DNA from: an uncultured Selenomonadaceae bacterium
Lineage (GTDB): Bacteria > Bacillota > Negativicutes > Selenomonadales > Selenomonadaceae
DNA: 52,132 nucleotides
Direction of reading: 5' to 3'
NCBI GenBank assembly: GCA_905234395.1
Contig: CAJOHG010000006.1
Span: 1 to 52,132 of the forward strand
In this document: in pieces, positions 14,771 through 23,541 of the stretch
How the letters are laid out: each line of letters opens with the position of its first letter
Position numbering within the stretch: position 1 is the first letter of the stretch
Notes under the pieces: generated by a model
Database searches by the model: none
What the model saw: only the letters and a program-made list of their open reading frames with translations
Told to the model about the DNA's origin: nothing
Program-made: the position numbers and the translations under genes

Positions 14771-15604
14771 TCACATAAACAAATCCATCACGCGATTAAC
14801 GTAATGTTGAGTTTCGGAATAGGGCGGAATGCCTCCGTAACGTTTGACCGCACCGGGACCGGCATTGTAAGCCGCAACTGCCAAAGGAACGTCGCCGTCG
14901 AAGGTGTCCAACATTTCGCGCAGGAAACGCGTGCCGCCGTCAATGTTCTCGTCTTTGTCGTAAGGATTGACGCCCAAATAAGCGGCAGTGGACGGCATCA
15001 GTTGCATCACGCCGATAGCTCCCGCGTCTGAAATTTCGTCTTGATTCATGTTCGATTCGGCAATGGCGATTGCGCGGACAAGTTTCGGGTCGACGCCGTA
15101 TTGATAAGCCGTCTGCATGATTAAATCTTCGGTCGAGGCAACTGCCGCGTTCACGGCTGTGTAGTCGTCTTGAAAAATTTTGTCGTCGCGTTCGGGAATG
15201 GTCGGCTCAACGTCGGGAACTTCACGGCGTTCGATTTGCGGAGTTTGAGTTTGCGGTTTGAATCCTCCGGGCAGAGCCTCTTCGCCGGGCAAACGAGTTT
15301 TCGGCGTGTCTTTGATGTCTATTCCTTGTTCGCGCAGAGCTTCGGCGACTTTGGCGGCATTGGCGGCATCGTTCTCATTGACGGGTTGCGTTATGCCGGG
15401 CAACGGTTGAATTTCGCTCGCAGGATTCATCGCCTGAACGGGATTTATCGCTGATTGCCGCGCAATTTCCCGTTCAAGTCGCGCTTGAAAGTCGCCGTTG
15501 CCAATGCCGATTTTCTCTTCAATCTCGGTTATGCGTTGGCGAATTTGATTTACTCGTTGCGCCATGTTGACGCGTTCAATCGGCTGAATGTCAATCAAAA
15601 TCAA
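14771..15604 (-). CDS. Lytic transglycosylase (SLT domain)
   Basis: A 277-aa protein. A coiled-coil N-terminus (about 10-45) and a long Pro/Glu-rich linker lead to a C-terminal SLT domain (about 165-277) with AIAIAESNMNQDEISDAGAIGVMQLMP (catalytic Glu in the AESN motif) and VAAYNAGPGAVKRYGGIPPY. No signal peptide is seen, so export may go through the flagellar type III apparatus, as for FlgJ-like enzymes (inference). The start is a TTG at 15604 or 15598 after GGGAG. It directly follows fliJ in the operon. Confidence 0.8.
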   Translation of the reverse strand: MILIDIQPIERVNMAQRVNQIRQRITEIEEKIGIGNGDFQARLEREIARQSAINPVQAMNPASEIQPLPGITQPVNENDAANAAKVAEALREQGIDIKDTPKTRLPGEEALPGGFKPQTQTPQIERREVPDVEPTIPERDDKIFQDDYTAVNAAVASTEDLIMQTAYQYGVDPKLVRAIAIAESNMNQDEISDAGAIGVMQLMPSTAAYLGVNPYDKDENIDGGTRFLREMLDTFDGDVPLAVAAYNAGPGAVKRYGGIPPYSETQHYVNRVMDLFM

Positions 15605-15622
15605 TCACTCCCGTTTAAAAAT

Positions 15623-16069
15623 TTAGTTGCGCATTGAAAGTTGCAGTCCGATTTCGTCAAGCATCTTTTGCTCCTCGAAAAGCACTTCCGCGTTGTATTC
15701 GTTGAGCCGCTTCTCCTTGAGCTGTTCAATGCTTTTCAGATACGTCATCAGCTTCATCAGAATTTTTAGCTTCTGCTGTTTATCCTGCGTCGCTTTAAGG
15801 ATTAAATCTTGTTGCTGTTCAATTTGCGTGCGTTTCCAGTTGAAAAAGCTGTTGTACATCATGATAACGTCAACGGTTATCGTTTTGCCCGCTGAAGTTT
15901 TGTCCGCGAATTCCGATTGACCTTCGGCGAGTTCCCGCAATAAAATTTGCAAACGTGCACGACACTCTTCAAGCTTGCGAGATGCTTCGGCGAATTTCAT
16001 CTCGGCATCGTCTTTCTTGCGTTTCGTGACCTTCAACAGCGTCTCCAACTGGAATTTGAATTTTTTCAT
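15623..16069 (-). CDS. fliJ: Flagellar export chaperone FliJ
   Basis: A 148-aa, almost entirely helical and strongly charged protein, beginning MKKFKFQLETLLKVTKRKKDDAE, the usual FliJ opening. FliJ is the stalk-like coiled coil that enters the FliI hexamer and stimulates flagellar export. It starts one base after the fliI stop codon, so the two are translationally coupled. Confidence 0.85.
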   Translation of the reverse strand: MKKFKFQLETLLKVTKRKKDDAEMKFAEASRKLEECRARLQILLRELAEGQSEFADKTSAGKTITVDVIMMYNSFFNWKRTQIEQQQDLILKATQDKQQKLKILMKLMTYLKSIEQLKEKRLNEYNAEVLFEEQKMLDEIGLQLSMRN

Positions 16070-16070
16070 G

Positions 16071-17399
16071 TCACTTACCGCTAATCTTCATGAGCTTCTG
16101 CTTTGTCACGTCGTAGGTGTCGACCTCGTAAATGCCTTGGCAGAGAAACTCGTTAATCGAATCAATCTTGCTTATCGCCTCGTCAATGCGCTTGCTTGAG
16201 CCTTTGACGTAAGCTCCAATGTGAATCAAGTCCTCGGCGTCTTTATAAACCGCCATCAACGCACGCATTCTCTGCGCGGCTTGAAGATGTTCTTTGGCGA
16301 CAACTTCAACCATGACGCGGCTGACACTTCCGAGCACGTCGATAGCCGGATAATGATTCTGCGCGGCGATTGAGCGACTTAAGACAATGTGCCCGTCGAG
16401 AATTGAGCGGACAGCGTCGGCAATCGGTTCGTTCATGTCGTCGCCGTCAACGAGAACGGTATAAATGCCCGTGATTGAGCCGGTGTCTGAAGTTCCTGCG
16501 CGTTCCAAAAGTTTGGGCAACAATGCAAAGACGCTCGGCGTATAACCGCGAGTTGCGGGCGGTTCGCCGATTGTCAAGCCGACTTCACGTTGAGCCATGG
16601 CAAATCGCGTAACCGAATCCATCATCAGAATAACTTTGTGACCTTGATCGCGGAAATATTCGGCAATGGCGGTTGCAGTCATCGCGCCTTTGATTCTGAC
16701 AAGTGCAGGTTGATCTGAAGTTGCAACGACGACGACCGCACGTTTAAGACCTGCCTCGCCCAAGTCACGTTCGATAAAATCACGCACCTCACGACCGCGT
16801 TCGCCGATAAGTCCGATAACGCTGATGTCCGCTTCCGTATTTCGAGCTATCATTGAAAGCAACGTTGATTTGCCGACGCCGCTGCCTGCCATAATCCCGA
16901 TACGTTGACCGTCGCCCATTGTGATTAGTCCGTCGACTGCGCGAACACCGACGTAAAGATTTTGCGTGATTCGCGGACGTGTCAAAGGATGCGGCGGCGG
17001 AGCTTGCAGAGGATATTCCGTCGTTGAAAGAATCGGCCCTAAACCGTCCATTGGGTTGCCGAGACCGTCAAGCACGCGTCCGAGCAGTTCCTCGCCGACT
17101 TTAACTTTGAGCGTTTTCTGTGCGGCAACGACTTCGCAACCGGGTCCGACGCCTTGCATTTCGCCAATCGGCATTAGCATAACGTAACCTTCGCGAAAAC
17201 CGACGACTTCAGCGGGAATTGGCGGCACGTTCGGGAATTTCGACGTGATGTAACAAAGTTCTCCGACGCTGACTGCCGGGCCTTGCGTTTCGATAACCAG
17301 TCCGACGACTTGAGTGACTTTGCCCGTTAGTTTAATCGTCTTGCAGTCGTCGATAGCGTTGCGAAGTTTTTGCAGGTTGATGTCGTTTTTGATAGTCAT
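16071..17399 (-). CDS. fliI: Flagellum-specific ATPase FliI
   Basis: A 442-aa F1-beta-like ATPase. Walker A is GIMAGSGVGKST near residue 170, followed by GLIGERGREVRDFIE, Walker B KVILMMDSVTRFAMAQRE and GEPPATRGYTPSVFALLP. It energises loading of flagellar export substrates with FliH and FliJ. The ATG at 17399 directly follows the stop of a 41-codon ORF that begins with a near copy of the fliI 5' end. Confidence 0.95.
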   Translation of the reverse strand: MTIKNDINLQKLRNAIDDCKTIKLTGKVTQVVGLVIETQGPAVSVGELCYITSKFPNVPPIPAEVVGFREGYVMLMPIGEMQGVGPGCEVVAAQKTLKVKVGEELLGRVLDGLGNPMDGLGPILSTTEYPLQAPPPHPLTRPRITQNLYVGVRAVDGLITMGDGQRIGIMAGSGVGKSTLLSMIARNTEADISVIGLIGERGREVRDFIERDLGEAGLKRAVVVVATSDQPALVRIKGAMTATAIAEYFRDQGHKVILMMDSVTRFAMAQREVGLTIGEPPATRGYTPSVFALLPKLLERAGTSDTGSITGIYTVLVDGDDMNEPIADAVRSILDGHIVLSRSIAAQNHYPAIDVLGSVSRVMVEVVAKEHLQAAQRMRALMAVYKDAEDLIHIGAYVKGSSKRIDEAISKIDSINEFLCQGIYEVDTYDVTKQKLMKISGK

Positions 17400-17525
17400 T
17401 TAAACTTCCTCACAAATTTTGAGCGCGGTGACGAGCTGAAAATTTTTAGCGATTGCGGCGCGTCCATTGGATGCAACGTCACGTTGCTTGCGAAGTTTTT
17501 GCAGGTTGATGTAGTTTTTAATCAT
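17400..17525 (-). CDS. Small ORF carrying a duplicated fliI 5' end (41 aa)
   Basis: A 41-codon ORF from the ATG at 17525, which overlaps the PIN toxin stop as ATGA. Its first dozen codons (IKNYINLQKLR) almost match the FliI N-terminus (IKNDINLQKLR), then it diverges and ends exactly where fliI begins (TAA directly before ATG). It is best read as a scar of a partial duplication made when the toxin-antitoxin pair entered the operon. Whatever its product does, translating it would keep ribosomes coupled into fliI. Confidence 0.45.
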   Translation of the reverse strand: MIKNYINLQKLRKQRDVASNGRAAIAKNFQLVTALKICEEV

Positions 17526-17926
17526 GTGGTTCTCCAATTAACGAAGTTCAAACCTTCGACGCGGCTAAAATGTCTAATGTTTGAAGTGACGAGCGTGCAA
17601 CCGTTGACCATCGATATTGCGGCAATGTAAATGTCGTTGTCCTCGATATTTTTTCCTTTGCGGAGCTGAATGTAAATGTCAACGGCTTTTTCTATTGCGT
17701 CCATGTTTAAAGGAAGATGTTCGACCGTATCATAAAAATCTTGAAAATCTTTGAGCATGTGAGTTTTTCCCGCCGCCTTTAAGCCGCGAACGACTTCATA
17801 ATAAACAATCGACGAGATAAACAAAATGTCGTCATTATCACGCACCGTTTGCAAGTGACGTATAATTTCGGGATTGCCGCGCAGAAGGTCACTGACGACG
17901 TTTGAATCCAAGCAGTAATTAGCCAT
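17522..17926 (-). CDS. PIN-domain ribonuclease toxin (VapC-like)
   Basis: A 134-aa protein from the ATG at 17926. PIN signatures are present: YCLDSNVVSDLLRG (first Asp), IVYYEVVRGL (Glu), EDNDIYIAAISMVNGCTLVTSN (Asp) and RHFSRVEGLNFVNW at the end. VapC-type toxins cleave specific RNAs when free of their antitoxin. The start overlaps the upstream antitoxin-like gene by eight bases, the standard toxin-antitoxin layout. The pair lies inside the flagellar operon between fliH and fliI, so it should be transcribed with it. Confidence 0.85.
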   Translation of the reverse strand: MANYCLDSNVVSDLLRGNPEIIRHLQTVRDNDDILFISSIVYYEVVRGLKAAGKTHMLKDFQDFYDTVEHLPLNMDAIEKAVDIYIQLRKGKNIEDNDIYIAAISMVNGCTLVTSNIRHFSRVEGLNFVNWRTT

Positions 17927-18164
17927 AAAGTGCCGCCTTTCTGGCTTCTTCCGCCGCCATGTATTTGCCGAGAGCTTCTTTCTCGTCATCGTTTAGCAAC
18001 TTGGTAAGTTTCATGAAGGCATCGTATTGCTCTTGCGCTGTGAGTTTTCTTTTTTTCGGACGAGAATTTTCATTATGTTTGAACGTTTCAAATTCAGTGC
18101 GCAGGGCATCAATATCGCTCTGCATTTTTGTAAGCATGGCTAAAATTTTTTCTTCGTTCGACAC
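17919..18164 (-). CDS. Probable antitoxin partner of the PIN toxin (81 aa)
   Basis: An 81-aa acidic, largely helical protein (MLTKMQSDIDALRTEFETFK is coiled-coil-like) starting with GTG at 18164, with AGGAGGTG just upstream overlapping the fliH stop. It has no obvious AbrB or RHH DNA-binding motif, so it is not a classical VapB. The antitoxin role is inferred from overlap with the toxin gene. Confidence 0.6.
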   Translation of the reverse strand: MSNEEKILAMLTKMQSDIDALRTEFETFKHNENSRPKKRKLTAQEQYDAFMKLTKLLNDDEKEALGKYMAAEEARKAALYG

Positions 18165-18177
18165 GATAAAGCACCTC

Positions 18178-19086
18178 CTATTTGTTGAGCACGCTCTGAA
18201 CGGCTTTTTTCATCAAGTCGATTTGCGTGGAAAGTCTCGCGTCGACACCGCCGTTAGGAGTTTCAATGACGCAATCGCCGGGCTTCAACGCCTCGTCGGA
18301 AATAATTTCGATAATCGCGGTGCCGTCGGTCATCATGGATTGAAATTCGTTGCGCGCCATCAAAATCAAATCGTAGCTGTCGGGTTCGACGTGAATTTTA
18401 ATTTCCTTCTGGTCGCGCACGTGATTAATCGCCTCGCGCACGACAGGCAGAACGACTTGCGGCACGTCAAGGAAATGTTGCGGCAAAATTTTTTCAATCG
18501 CCATCATCACGACTTCGACAATATCATCTTCCGCGCGAATAAAATATTCCGCCGTCTGCTCTTTGGCGTCGCGAATGGTCTTTTGAGCTTTGTCGTTGGC
18601 TTGGCGGACAATGTCGGCTAGTTCGTCTTCAATGCGCTCCTTGCCGTCTTTAATGCCCTGTTCCTTGCCTTCTTTGTAGCCGTCGTCGTAACCTTCCTTG
18701 CGAACTTTCTCAAGAAGTTTTTCAGCCTCAATCTTTGTGTCGGCAACAAGTTTTTCTGATTCGGCGCGAGCGTCGTCACGAATTTTTTGAGCCTGCTTTT
18801 TGATTTTTTGAGCTTGATTTTGATTGACTTGCGCCTCGTGCAAAAGTTCTTCCGTGAGCAGTGACTTTTTCTCAATCTCTTCAATTTCGGCGTAAACTTT
18901 GTCCAAAACTTCTTGCGGAATGCCGCGTTCGGGTTCCGGCTCAGGTTCAGGTTCCGGCTCCGAAATTTCAACTTCCGGCTCCTCTGAAACTTCCGGTTCG
19001 GGTTCCGGTTCAGGTTCGGGCTTCGGTTTGGCACCGATTAAAACAGGTTCGCCGACCGTCATATATCGCACAATGTTTTTATACAT
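18178..19086 (-). CDS. fliH: Flagellar assembly protein FliH
   Basis: A 302-aa protein. After a short conserved start comes a Pro-Glu repeat region (PEPEPEPEPE, about residues 22-53), then a long coiled coil with YDDGYKEGKEQGIKDGKE (GxxxG-rich segment typical of FliH) and a C-terminal domain that contacts FliI. FliH tethers FliI to the export gate. The acidic Pro-Glu tract is longer than usual and is encoded by simple-sequence DNA likely to vary in length. The start is the ATG at 19086 after GAGGTGA. Confidence 0.85.
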   Translation of the reverse strand: MYKNIVRYMTVGEPVLIGAKPKPEPEPEPEPEVSEEPEVEISEPEPEPEPEPERGIPQEVLDKVYAEIEEIEKKSLLTEELLHEAQVNQNQAQKIKKQAQKIRDDARAESEKLVADTKIEAEKLLEKVRKEGYDDGYKEGKEQGIKDGKERIEDELADIVRQANDKAQKTIRDAKEQTAEYFIRAEDDIVEVVMMAIEKILPQHFLDVPQVVLPVVREAINHVRDQKEIKIHVEPDSYDLILMARNEFQSMMTDGTAIIEIISDEALKPGDCVIETPNGGVDARLSTQIDLMKKAVQSVLNK

Positions 19087-19121
19087 TATCTCACCTCGTG
19101 AAAATAATTACGCATTGCGCA

Positions 19122-20156
19122 TTAAACGAGCATTCCTTCGCCTTGACCGCGAACGATAACGATAACGCCCTTGTCTTCGAGCGTGCGAATGACGTTGACG
19201 ATTTTAGTCTGCGCTTCTTCCACGTCGCGAATCTTGACCGGGCCCATATATTCGAGTTCGTCCTTGAGCATATCGGCGGCGCGTTTGGACATATTCTTAT
19301 AAATTTTCGCGGTGACTTCGTCGTTCGTCGCCTTCATTGCCAATGCAAGTTCTTTCGTGTCGACTTCGCGCAAAACAATCTGCACGGAACGATCGTCCAG
19401 CATGACAATATCCTCGAAGACGAACATGAGCTGCTTGATTTCTTCGGCGAGTTCGGGATTGTCGACTTCCAACGATTCAATGATTGCGCGTTCTGTGGCA
19501 CGGTCAACGCGGTTGAGAATTTCAACGACAGATTGAACACCGCCCGCGCTCGTGAAGTCTTGCATTGACATTGACGATAATTTTTTCTCAAGCACGCGTT
19601 CAATCTCGCGCACAACGTCCGGCGAAGTTCTGTCCATGAGCGCGATTCTCTTTGCAACGTCGGCTTGCGAATCAATCGGCAGTCCCGTCATAACGATGCC
19701 GGCTTGTTGCGGGTCAAGATACGCCATAACCAGCGCGATTGTCTGCGGATGTTCATTCTGCAAGAAACTGAGCAACTGAGAATTGTCCGCCTTACGCAGA
19801 AATTCAAACGGTCGCACTTGCAAGCTCGTCGTCAAGCGTTTGAGAATATCTCCCGCTTTTTCCGCACCGAGAGCCTTTTCCAAAACGTCCTGCGCATATT
19901 CGAGACCGCCCGTTGAAATGTAGTCGTTCGCCATCATCAGCTGATAAAATTCGCTGATAACTTTATTCTTCTTTTCAATGCTGACGTGTTTATTGTTTGC
20001 AATGTCGAGCGTTATCGCTTCAATCTCGTCCTCGTCCATGTGCGCGAAAACTTTTGATGCATATTCTCCGCCGAGCGCGATGAAAAGAATTGCCGCCTTC
20101 TCGTGTGCAGTCATAGGTTTTGGTTCGCTGTACATATCGCTAAACAAATCTGCCAT
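19122..20156 (-). CDS. fliG: Flagellar motor switch protein FliG
   Basis: A 344-aa protein starting MADLFSDMYS at 20156 (GGAGGAG upstream; the longer frame to 20174 would read through the RBS). Three FliG domains are visible: the N-terminal FliF-binding part (EKAAILFIALGGEYASKVF), the middle domain with the EHPQTIALVMAYLDPQQA motif and the C-terminal torque-helix domain. FliG couples stator force to the MS ring. It lies between fliF and fliH as in other Firmicutes. Confidence 0.95.
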   Translation of the reverse strand: MADLFSDMYSEPKPMTAHEKAAILFIALGGEYASKVFAHMDEDEIEAITLDIANNKHVSIEKKNKVISEFYQLMMANDYISTGGLEYAQDVLEKALGAEKAGDILKRLTTSLQVRPFEFLRKADNSQLLSFLQNEHPQTIALVMAYLDPQQAGIVMTGLPIDSQADVAKRIALMDRTSPDVVREIERVLEKKLSSMSMQDFTSAGGVQSVVEILNRVDRATERAIIESLEVDNPELAEEIKQLMFVFEDIVMLDDRSVQIVLREVDTKELALAMKATNDEVTAKIYKNMSKRAADMLKDELEYMGPVKIRDVEEAQTKIVNVIRTLEDKGVIVIVRGQGEGMLV

Positions 20157-20174
20157 GTGATCTCCTCCATTCAA

Positions 20175-20243
20175 AAGAAAAAGTGATTAGCGATTAGTCA
20201 CAAGTTCTTTCTAACCACTAACCACCAACCACTAATCACTGAA
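20175..20243. repeat. Short heptamer-like repeat tract between fliF and fliG
   Basis: Imperfect repeats of the type gattagcgattagt and ctaaccactaaccaccaacca, with an inverted copy of agtgattag at the far end. The tract has the look of slipped-strand-generated short tandem repeats and contains no gene. Confidence 0.6.
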
Positions 20244-21899
20244 TTATTCGTCTTCGATAAGCCACGTCTTCACAAGCCAAGCAACTTCCGCCGGTTTTTG
20301 ATCGATAAGGTCGAGAATCGCCTGGCGTTCGTTGCGAATACGTCTTTCGTCGGGTGTTAACTTATCGTCTTCAATTTCTTCGTTGGCAACAGCTTCGGCT
20401 CGTGCTTCAGCTTCAATACGCCGCTCGGCTTCTTCGGCACGACGTTGAGCTTCTTCGGCGAGTCGAGCTTCTTCACGAGCTTTTCGTTCAGCTTCGAGCC
20501 TTGCCTCCAATTCCGCTTGACGTTCTTTGCGTTTCTTCCAGCGATACATGAGGAACCCGCCCAAAAGCAGAGCCGCAATTAAAATCATGGCCGCAATCTC
20601 CGTGTACAAAATCCTGTCTTTGCGTAATTGTTCTTGTCTTGCTTCAGCCTCGCGTTGGTCGCGCAGGTCGGTGTTGAACGGCATTGGCTCGACTGAAATG
20701 GTGTCTCCGCGATCTTCATTGATGCCCGCCGCAGAACTTACCGCTCGCAAAAGTCCTTCTTGCTGCAACTCGGTAATTTCGTCGTTGACAAGAACAGCAA
20801 CCGTCAGGCGACGAATTGAGCCGGGCGACGCGATGATTTTCTGATTCTCTTCGTTGATCTCGTAGTTGCGCGTTGACTCCTTGCGCTCATATTCGGCGTT
20901 GGCAGTTCTGTCTTCGGCGACGTAACCGGGAATATTTCCTTGGACGCCTGCCGGGCCGCCGGGAACATTTGATTCGCCGTTGTAACTCTCGCTGATGTCC
21001 TGTTGACTGCGAATGATGCCTGCCTCGTCAACCACGGGCGTGAAAGTCTGCCGGTCAATTTTCTTGTCGTCAAAGTCAAGTTCCACGCTCACACGCACGA
21101 AAGCATTTCCTTCGCCCAAAGTTTTGTCGAGCATTGTTTGAACGTTCTGCTGAATGTGGTCGCGGACTCGCTTTGTCATTTCAATCTGGTTGAGAGCCTT
21201 TAAATTTTGCGCGTTCTGCTGTTCCAATTCGTCGTCGTCGTTGGTGTTTAGAATGTTGCCCTGTTCGTCGACGATTGTAATATTTTCGGGAGCAAGCCCT
21301 TGAACGCTGTGACTGACCAAATTGACAATGCCTTTGACTTCGGGCTTAGTCAACTTCATCTCCGGCTTCAACATGAGCAAGATTGAGGCAGTAGCGGGCT
21401 TTTCATTTTTTTTGTAGAGGCTGTCCTCCGGCAAGACGATGTGAATCCGCGCCTTGTCGACGCTGTCCAAATGTTCAATCGTGCGAGTCAATTCGCCCTG
21501 CAGTGCTTGAAGATAATTGATTTTGTTTTGAAACTCCGTTACGCCCAATTTGCTGTCGTCGAAAAGTTCAAAACCTTTGTTGCCGCGAGGAAGTCCTGCC
21601 GCCGCCAAATCCAGTCGCAGATTGTGTACTTGATTGGCAGGGACAAGGATTGTCGAGCCGCGTTTATCTTCAACCAATTCATAGGGCACGCCCGTTTCTT
21701 TCAGGCTGTTCACAACGTCGCCGGCGTCTTTCGTCTCCAAATTGGTATACAGCGGCACATAGTCGGGTTTGCTGCCGTACCAGAAGCTTATTCCCGCGAA
21801 GGCAAGCACAACGGCGACAATTACACCGATGAAAATATATTTGTGCTTGTTGTCGTAGCGATTCCAAAGCTCCCGGAGCCGCTCTCTCCAATTCGCCAA
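20244..21899 (-). CDS. fliF: Flagellar MS-ring protein FliF
   Basis: A 551-aa protein. A membrane helix near 24-44 and the YscJ/FliF ring-building domain (YVPLYTNLETKDAGDVV, then VDKARIHIVLPEDSLY) come first. A long periplasmic part and a second helix near 435-455 lead to a cytoplasmic Glu/Ala/Arg-rich coiled tail ending in PAEVAWLVKTWL, which is the FliG-binding motif. It forms the basal-body base ring in the inner membrane. Confidence 0.95.
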   Translation of the reverse strand: MANWRERLRELWNRYDNKHKYIFIGVIVAVVLAFAGISFWYGSKPDYVPLYTNLETKDAGDVVNSLKETGVPYELVEDKRGSTILVPANQVHNLRLDLAAAGLPRGNKGFELFDDSKLGVTEFQNKINYLQALQGELTRTIEHLDSVDKARIHIVLPEDSLYKKNEKPATASILLMLKPEMKLTKPEVKGIVNLVSHSVQGLAPENITIVDEQGNILNTNDDDELEQQNAQNLKALNQIEMTKRVRDHIQQNVQTMLDKTLGEGNAFVRVSVELDFDDKKIDRQTFTPVVDEAGIIRSQQDISESYNGESNVPGGPAGVQGNIPGYVAEDRTANAEYERKESTRNYEINEENQKIIASPGSIRRLTVAVLVNDEITELQQEGLLRAVSSAAGINEDRGDTISVEPMPFNTDLRDQREAEARQEQLRKDRILYTEIAAMILIAALLLGGFLMYRWKKRKERQAELEARLEAERKAREEARLAEEAQRRAEEAERRIEAEARAEAVANEEIEDDKLTPDERRIRNERQAILDLIDQKPAEVAWLVKTWLIEDE

Positions 21900-21994
21900 T
21901 AAACTCAGTCCTTTCGGTCAATTAGCAATTAGCAACGAGCAATTAGCAATGAAAAAACAATTCCTAATTCCTCATTCCTAATTCCTAATTATTC
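21900..21994. repeat. Heptamer-type tandem repeats between fliE and fliF
   Basis: Runs of caattagcaattagcaa followed by attcctaattcctcattcc units with a period of seven. The two halves are not the same unit. No gene is visible. Similar tracts occur at 22858-22895 and, as different heptamers, inside the restriction enzyme gene. Confidence 0.75.
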
Positions 21995-22297
21995 CTACAC
22001 CTGCATACGCATGATTTCTTGATATGCCGCCGTCGCACGGTTTCGCAACTGGAGCGTTAATTGGAGCGCGATTTCCGCTTTTTGAGAGGCAACCACTACT
22101 TGAGAAATATCCTCTATCCTGCCCGCCGCCAATGCCGCGTTCAGCCGTTCGGATTCGAGTTCAAGCTCGTTTGTCTTTTTCAATGCGTCGACCATGAATT
22201 CTCCGAAACTTTTTACGGGTTCGTCGACTTTCTGTTCGTTGAGATGACTGCGCGCGCTCATTTGCACGGGCGTCATTTCCAACGGTGTTATCTCCAT
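21995..22297 (-). CDS. fliE: Flagellar hook-basal body protein FliE
   Basis: A 100-aa protein from the ATG at 22297 (AAGGTGA upstream). The C-terminal AEIALQLTLQLRNRATAAYQEIMRMQV is the family signature. FliE joins the MS ring to the rod. The frame extends upstream to 22492, but that part overlaps a promoter and lacks an RBS. Confidence 0.92.
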   Translation of the reverse strand: MEITPLEMTPVQMSARSHLNEQKVDEPVKSFGEFMVDALKKTNELELESERLNAALAAGRIEDISQVVVASQKAEIALQLTLQLRNRATAAYQEIMRMQV

Positions 22298-22343
22298 CGT
22301 TTCACCTTCCCTTTCGTAAACCAAGCTTGTTAATGCACAAACG

Positions 22344-22371
22344 ATTATAACACTTAAAAAGATAATGGCAA
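22344..22371 (-). promoter_or_regulatory. Internal promoter before fliE
   Basis: Minus-strand TTGCCA (22371-22366), 16 bases, TATAAT (22349-22344), about 45 bases before the fliE start. It would allow fliE and downstream genes to be transcribed apart from flgB-flgC. Confidence 0.6.
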
Positions 22372-22415
22372 ATATTTTTGGCACGTGGAGCCGTGAAAAA
22401 ATTTTTTTACGTCGT

Positions 22416-22865
22416 TCATTTGCCGATTTCCAAAGCTTTGCTCGCCATAGCTTTTGCCGCATTAATCGACGTTGCATTAGCCTCGTAGGCACGTTGCGCG
22501 GTTATCATGTCGACCATTTCTTGAACGATGTTGACGTTTGGCTTTTCAACATAACCGTCGGCATTGGCGTCGGGATGACCGGGATCGTAAACCATTGGGC
22601 CTTGCGTCGTGTCTTCCATGATTGAAACTGCGCGGACGCCTTCGCCGGTTTTATTTGTCAAGCCGATTGCTCGCGACAAAGTTTGCTCAAAAGTTTTCGG
22701 TTCACGAGTTCGCGGTTCAAAGACGACGAATCGACGATGATAAGCTCCGCCGCGATCGGTGCGTGTCGTATTTGCATTGGCGATATTGTTTGAAATAACG
22801 TCCATGCGCAAACGTTCGGCAGTCAAGCCGGAAGCAGCGGCGTCAATTCCAAGAAACATTCCCAT
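22416..22865 (-). CDS. flgC: Flagellar basal-body rod protein FlgC
   Basis: A 149-aa protein with the rod/hook N-terminal motif ERLRMDVISNNIANANTTRT and C-terminal VDMITAQRAYEANATSINAAK, both of which form the packing coiled coil. The only purine-rich stretch before its start is the heptamer-like repeat (gaggaattagga), so the repeat appears to supply the ribosome binding site. It is the second gene of the operon. Confidence 0.93.
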   Translation of the reverse strand: MGMFLGIDAAASGLTAERLRMDVISNNIANANTTRTDRGGAYHRRFVVFEPRTREPKTFEQTLSRAIGLTNKTGEGVRAVSIMEDTTQGPMVYDPGHPDANADGYVEKPNVNIVQEMVDMITAQRAYEANATSINAAKAMASKALEIGK

Positions 22866-22895
22866 TCCTAATTCCTCATTCCCAATTGCTCATTG
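22858..22895. repeat. Heptamer-type repeat between flgB and flgC
   Basis: attcctaattcctcattcccaattgctcattg: the same 7-base-period family as at 21900-21994. It abuts and overlaps the flgC start. Confidence 0.7.
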
Positions 22896-22896
22896 A

Positions 22897-23322
22897 TCAT
22901 TGTCCGTTGCTGGTGATTGCGCCTTTCAATCGGCTGATGTGTCCGCCAAATTCTGTGACAATCGCATTGTAGTAGAGCTGATTTTTTGCCAACGTCGCCA
23001 TTTCAACATCAATATCAACATTGTTGTCGTCCACGCGCATTATCGTCGAGTGGTCTTGAGTGATTGTCGGTTCAGCGTGAAAATTTAGCGGTACAAAAGG
23101 AAGGTGTTTATCGTGCGTCCTTGCCATTTTCAATTTGCCGTCGGGCTCGTCACCATAAATTTCTTTTGCAAGGAGGCTTTCAAAGTCCACGACGGATTTT
23201 CGATAGTTCGGCGTGTTGACGTTGGCAATGTTGTTGGCGATGACTTCCTGTCTTATGCTAGCCGCCGTCATTGCTCGTGGCAGATAATCAAAATTTGCCG
23301 AACCAAATATCTGTTCAAGCAC
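22897..23322 (-). CDS. flgB: Flagellar basal-body rod protein FlgB
   Basis: A 141-aa protein with IRQEVIANNIANVNTPNYRK near the N-terminus and a C-terminal helix. It is a proximal rod component. It starts with GTG at 23322 about ten bases after AGGTGAG. It is the first gene of the flagellar operon running to the amidase at 14132. Confidence 0.93.
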   Translation of the reverse strand: MLEQIFGSANFDYLPRAMTAASIRQEVIANNIANVNTPNYRKSVVDFESLLAKEIYGDEPDGKLKMARTHDKHLPFVPLNFHAEPTITQDHSTIMRVDDNNVDIDVEMATLAKNQLYYNAIVTEFGGHISRLKGAITSNGQ

Positions 23323-23389
23323 TTACGTTTCACTCACCTTTCTGCAGTGTCCATTAGTACAAATCTGAAAACAATCCCAAGCCGTTGAA

Positions 23390-23418
23390 AATATATCGTT
23401 TGTCTTGCCAAAAGTCAA
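23390..23418 (-). promoter_or_regulatory. Promoter of the flagellar operon
   Basis: Minus-strand TTGACT (23418-23413), 17-base spacer, TATATT (23395-23390), about 70 bases before flgB. It is a sigma-70-type site, not a sigma-28-type one. Confidence 0.75.
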
Positions 23419-23541
23419 TCGGCAATTCGCGGGATAAAAATTGCAAATCTAATCTTCAACGCAAGTTATAATTCCCCTTGCACCTTGTCAAAAAATTTTT
23501 TAGCTGATATTCTTTCGGCAAGCAAGGGAGTAGTGAACAAC

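Noticed and set aside
14123..15031. 302-codon plus-strand ORF across the amidase and transglycosylase genes
   Set aside because: It lies antisense to two genes with clear catalytic motifs and signal peptide; its product shows no family features.
18900..19030. Plus-strand ORF with Gly-Ser repeats opposite fliH
   Set aside because: It is the antisense reading of the Pro-Glu tract of FliH.
22298..22492. Upstream extension of the fliE frame with a hydrophobic stretch
   Set aside because: It crosses a good promoter and the flgC 3' end and has no RBS; the start at 22297 matches FliE family length.
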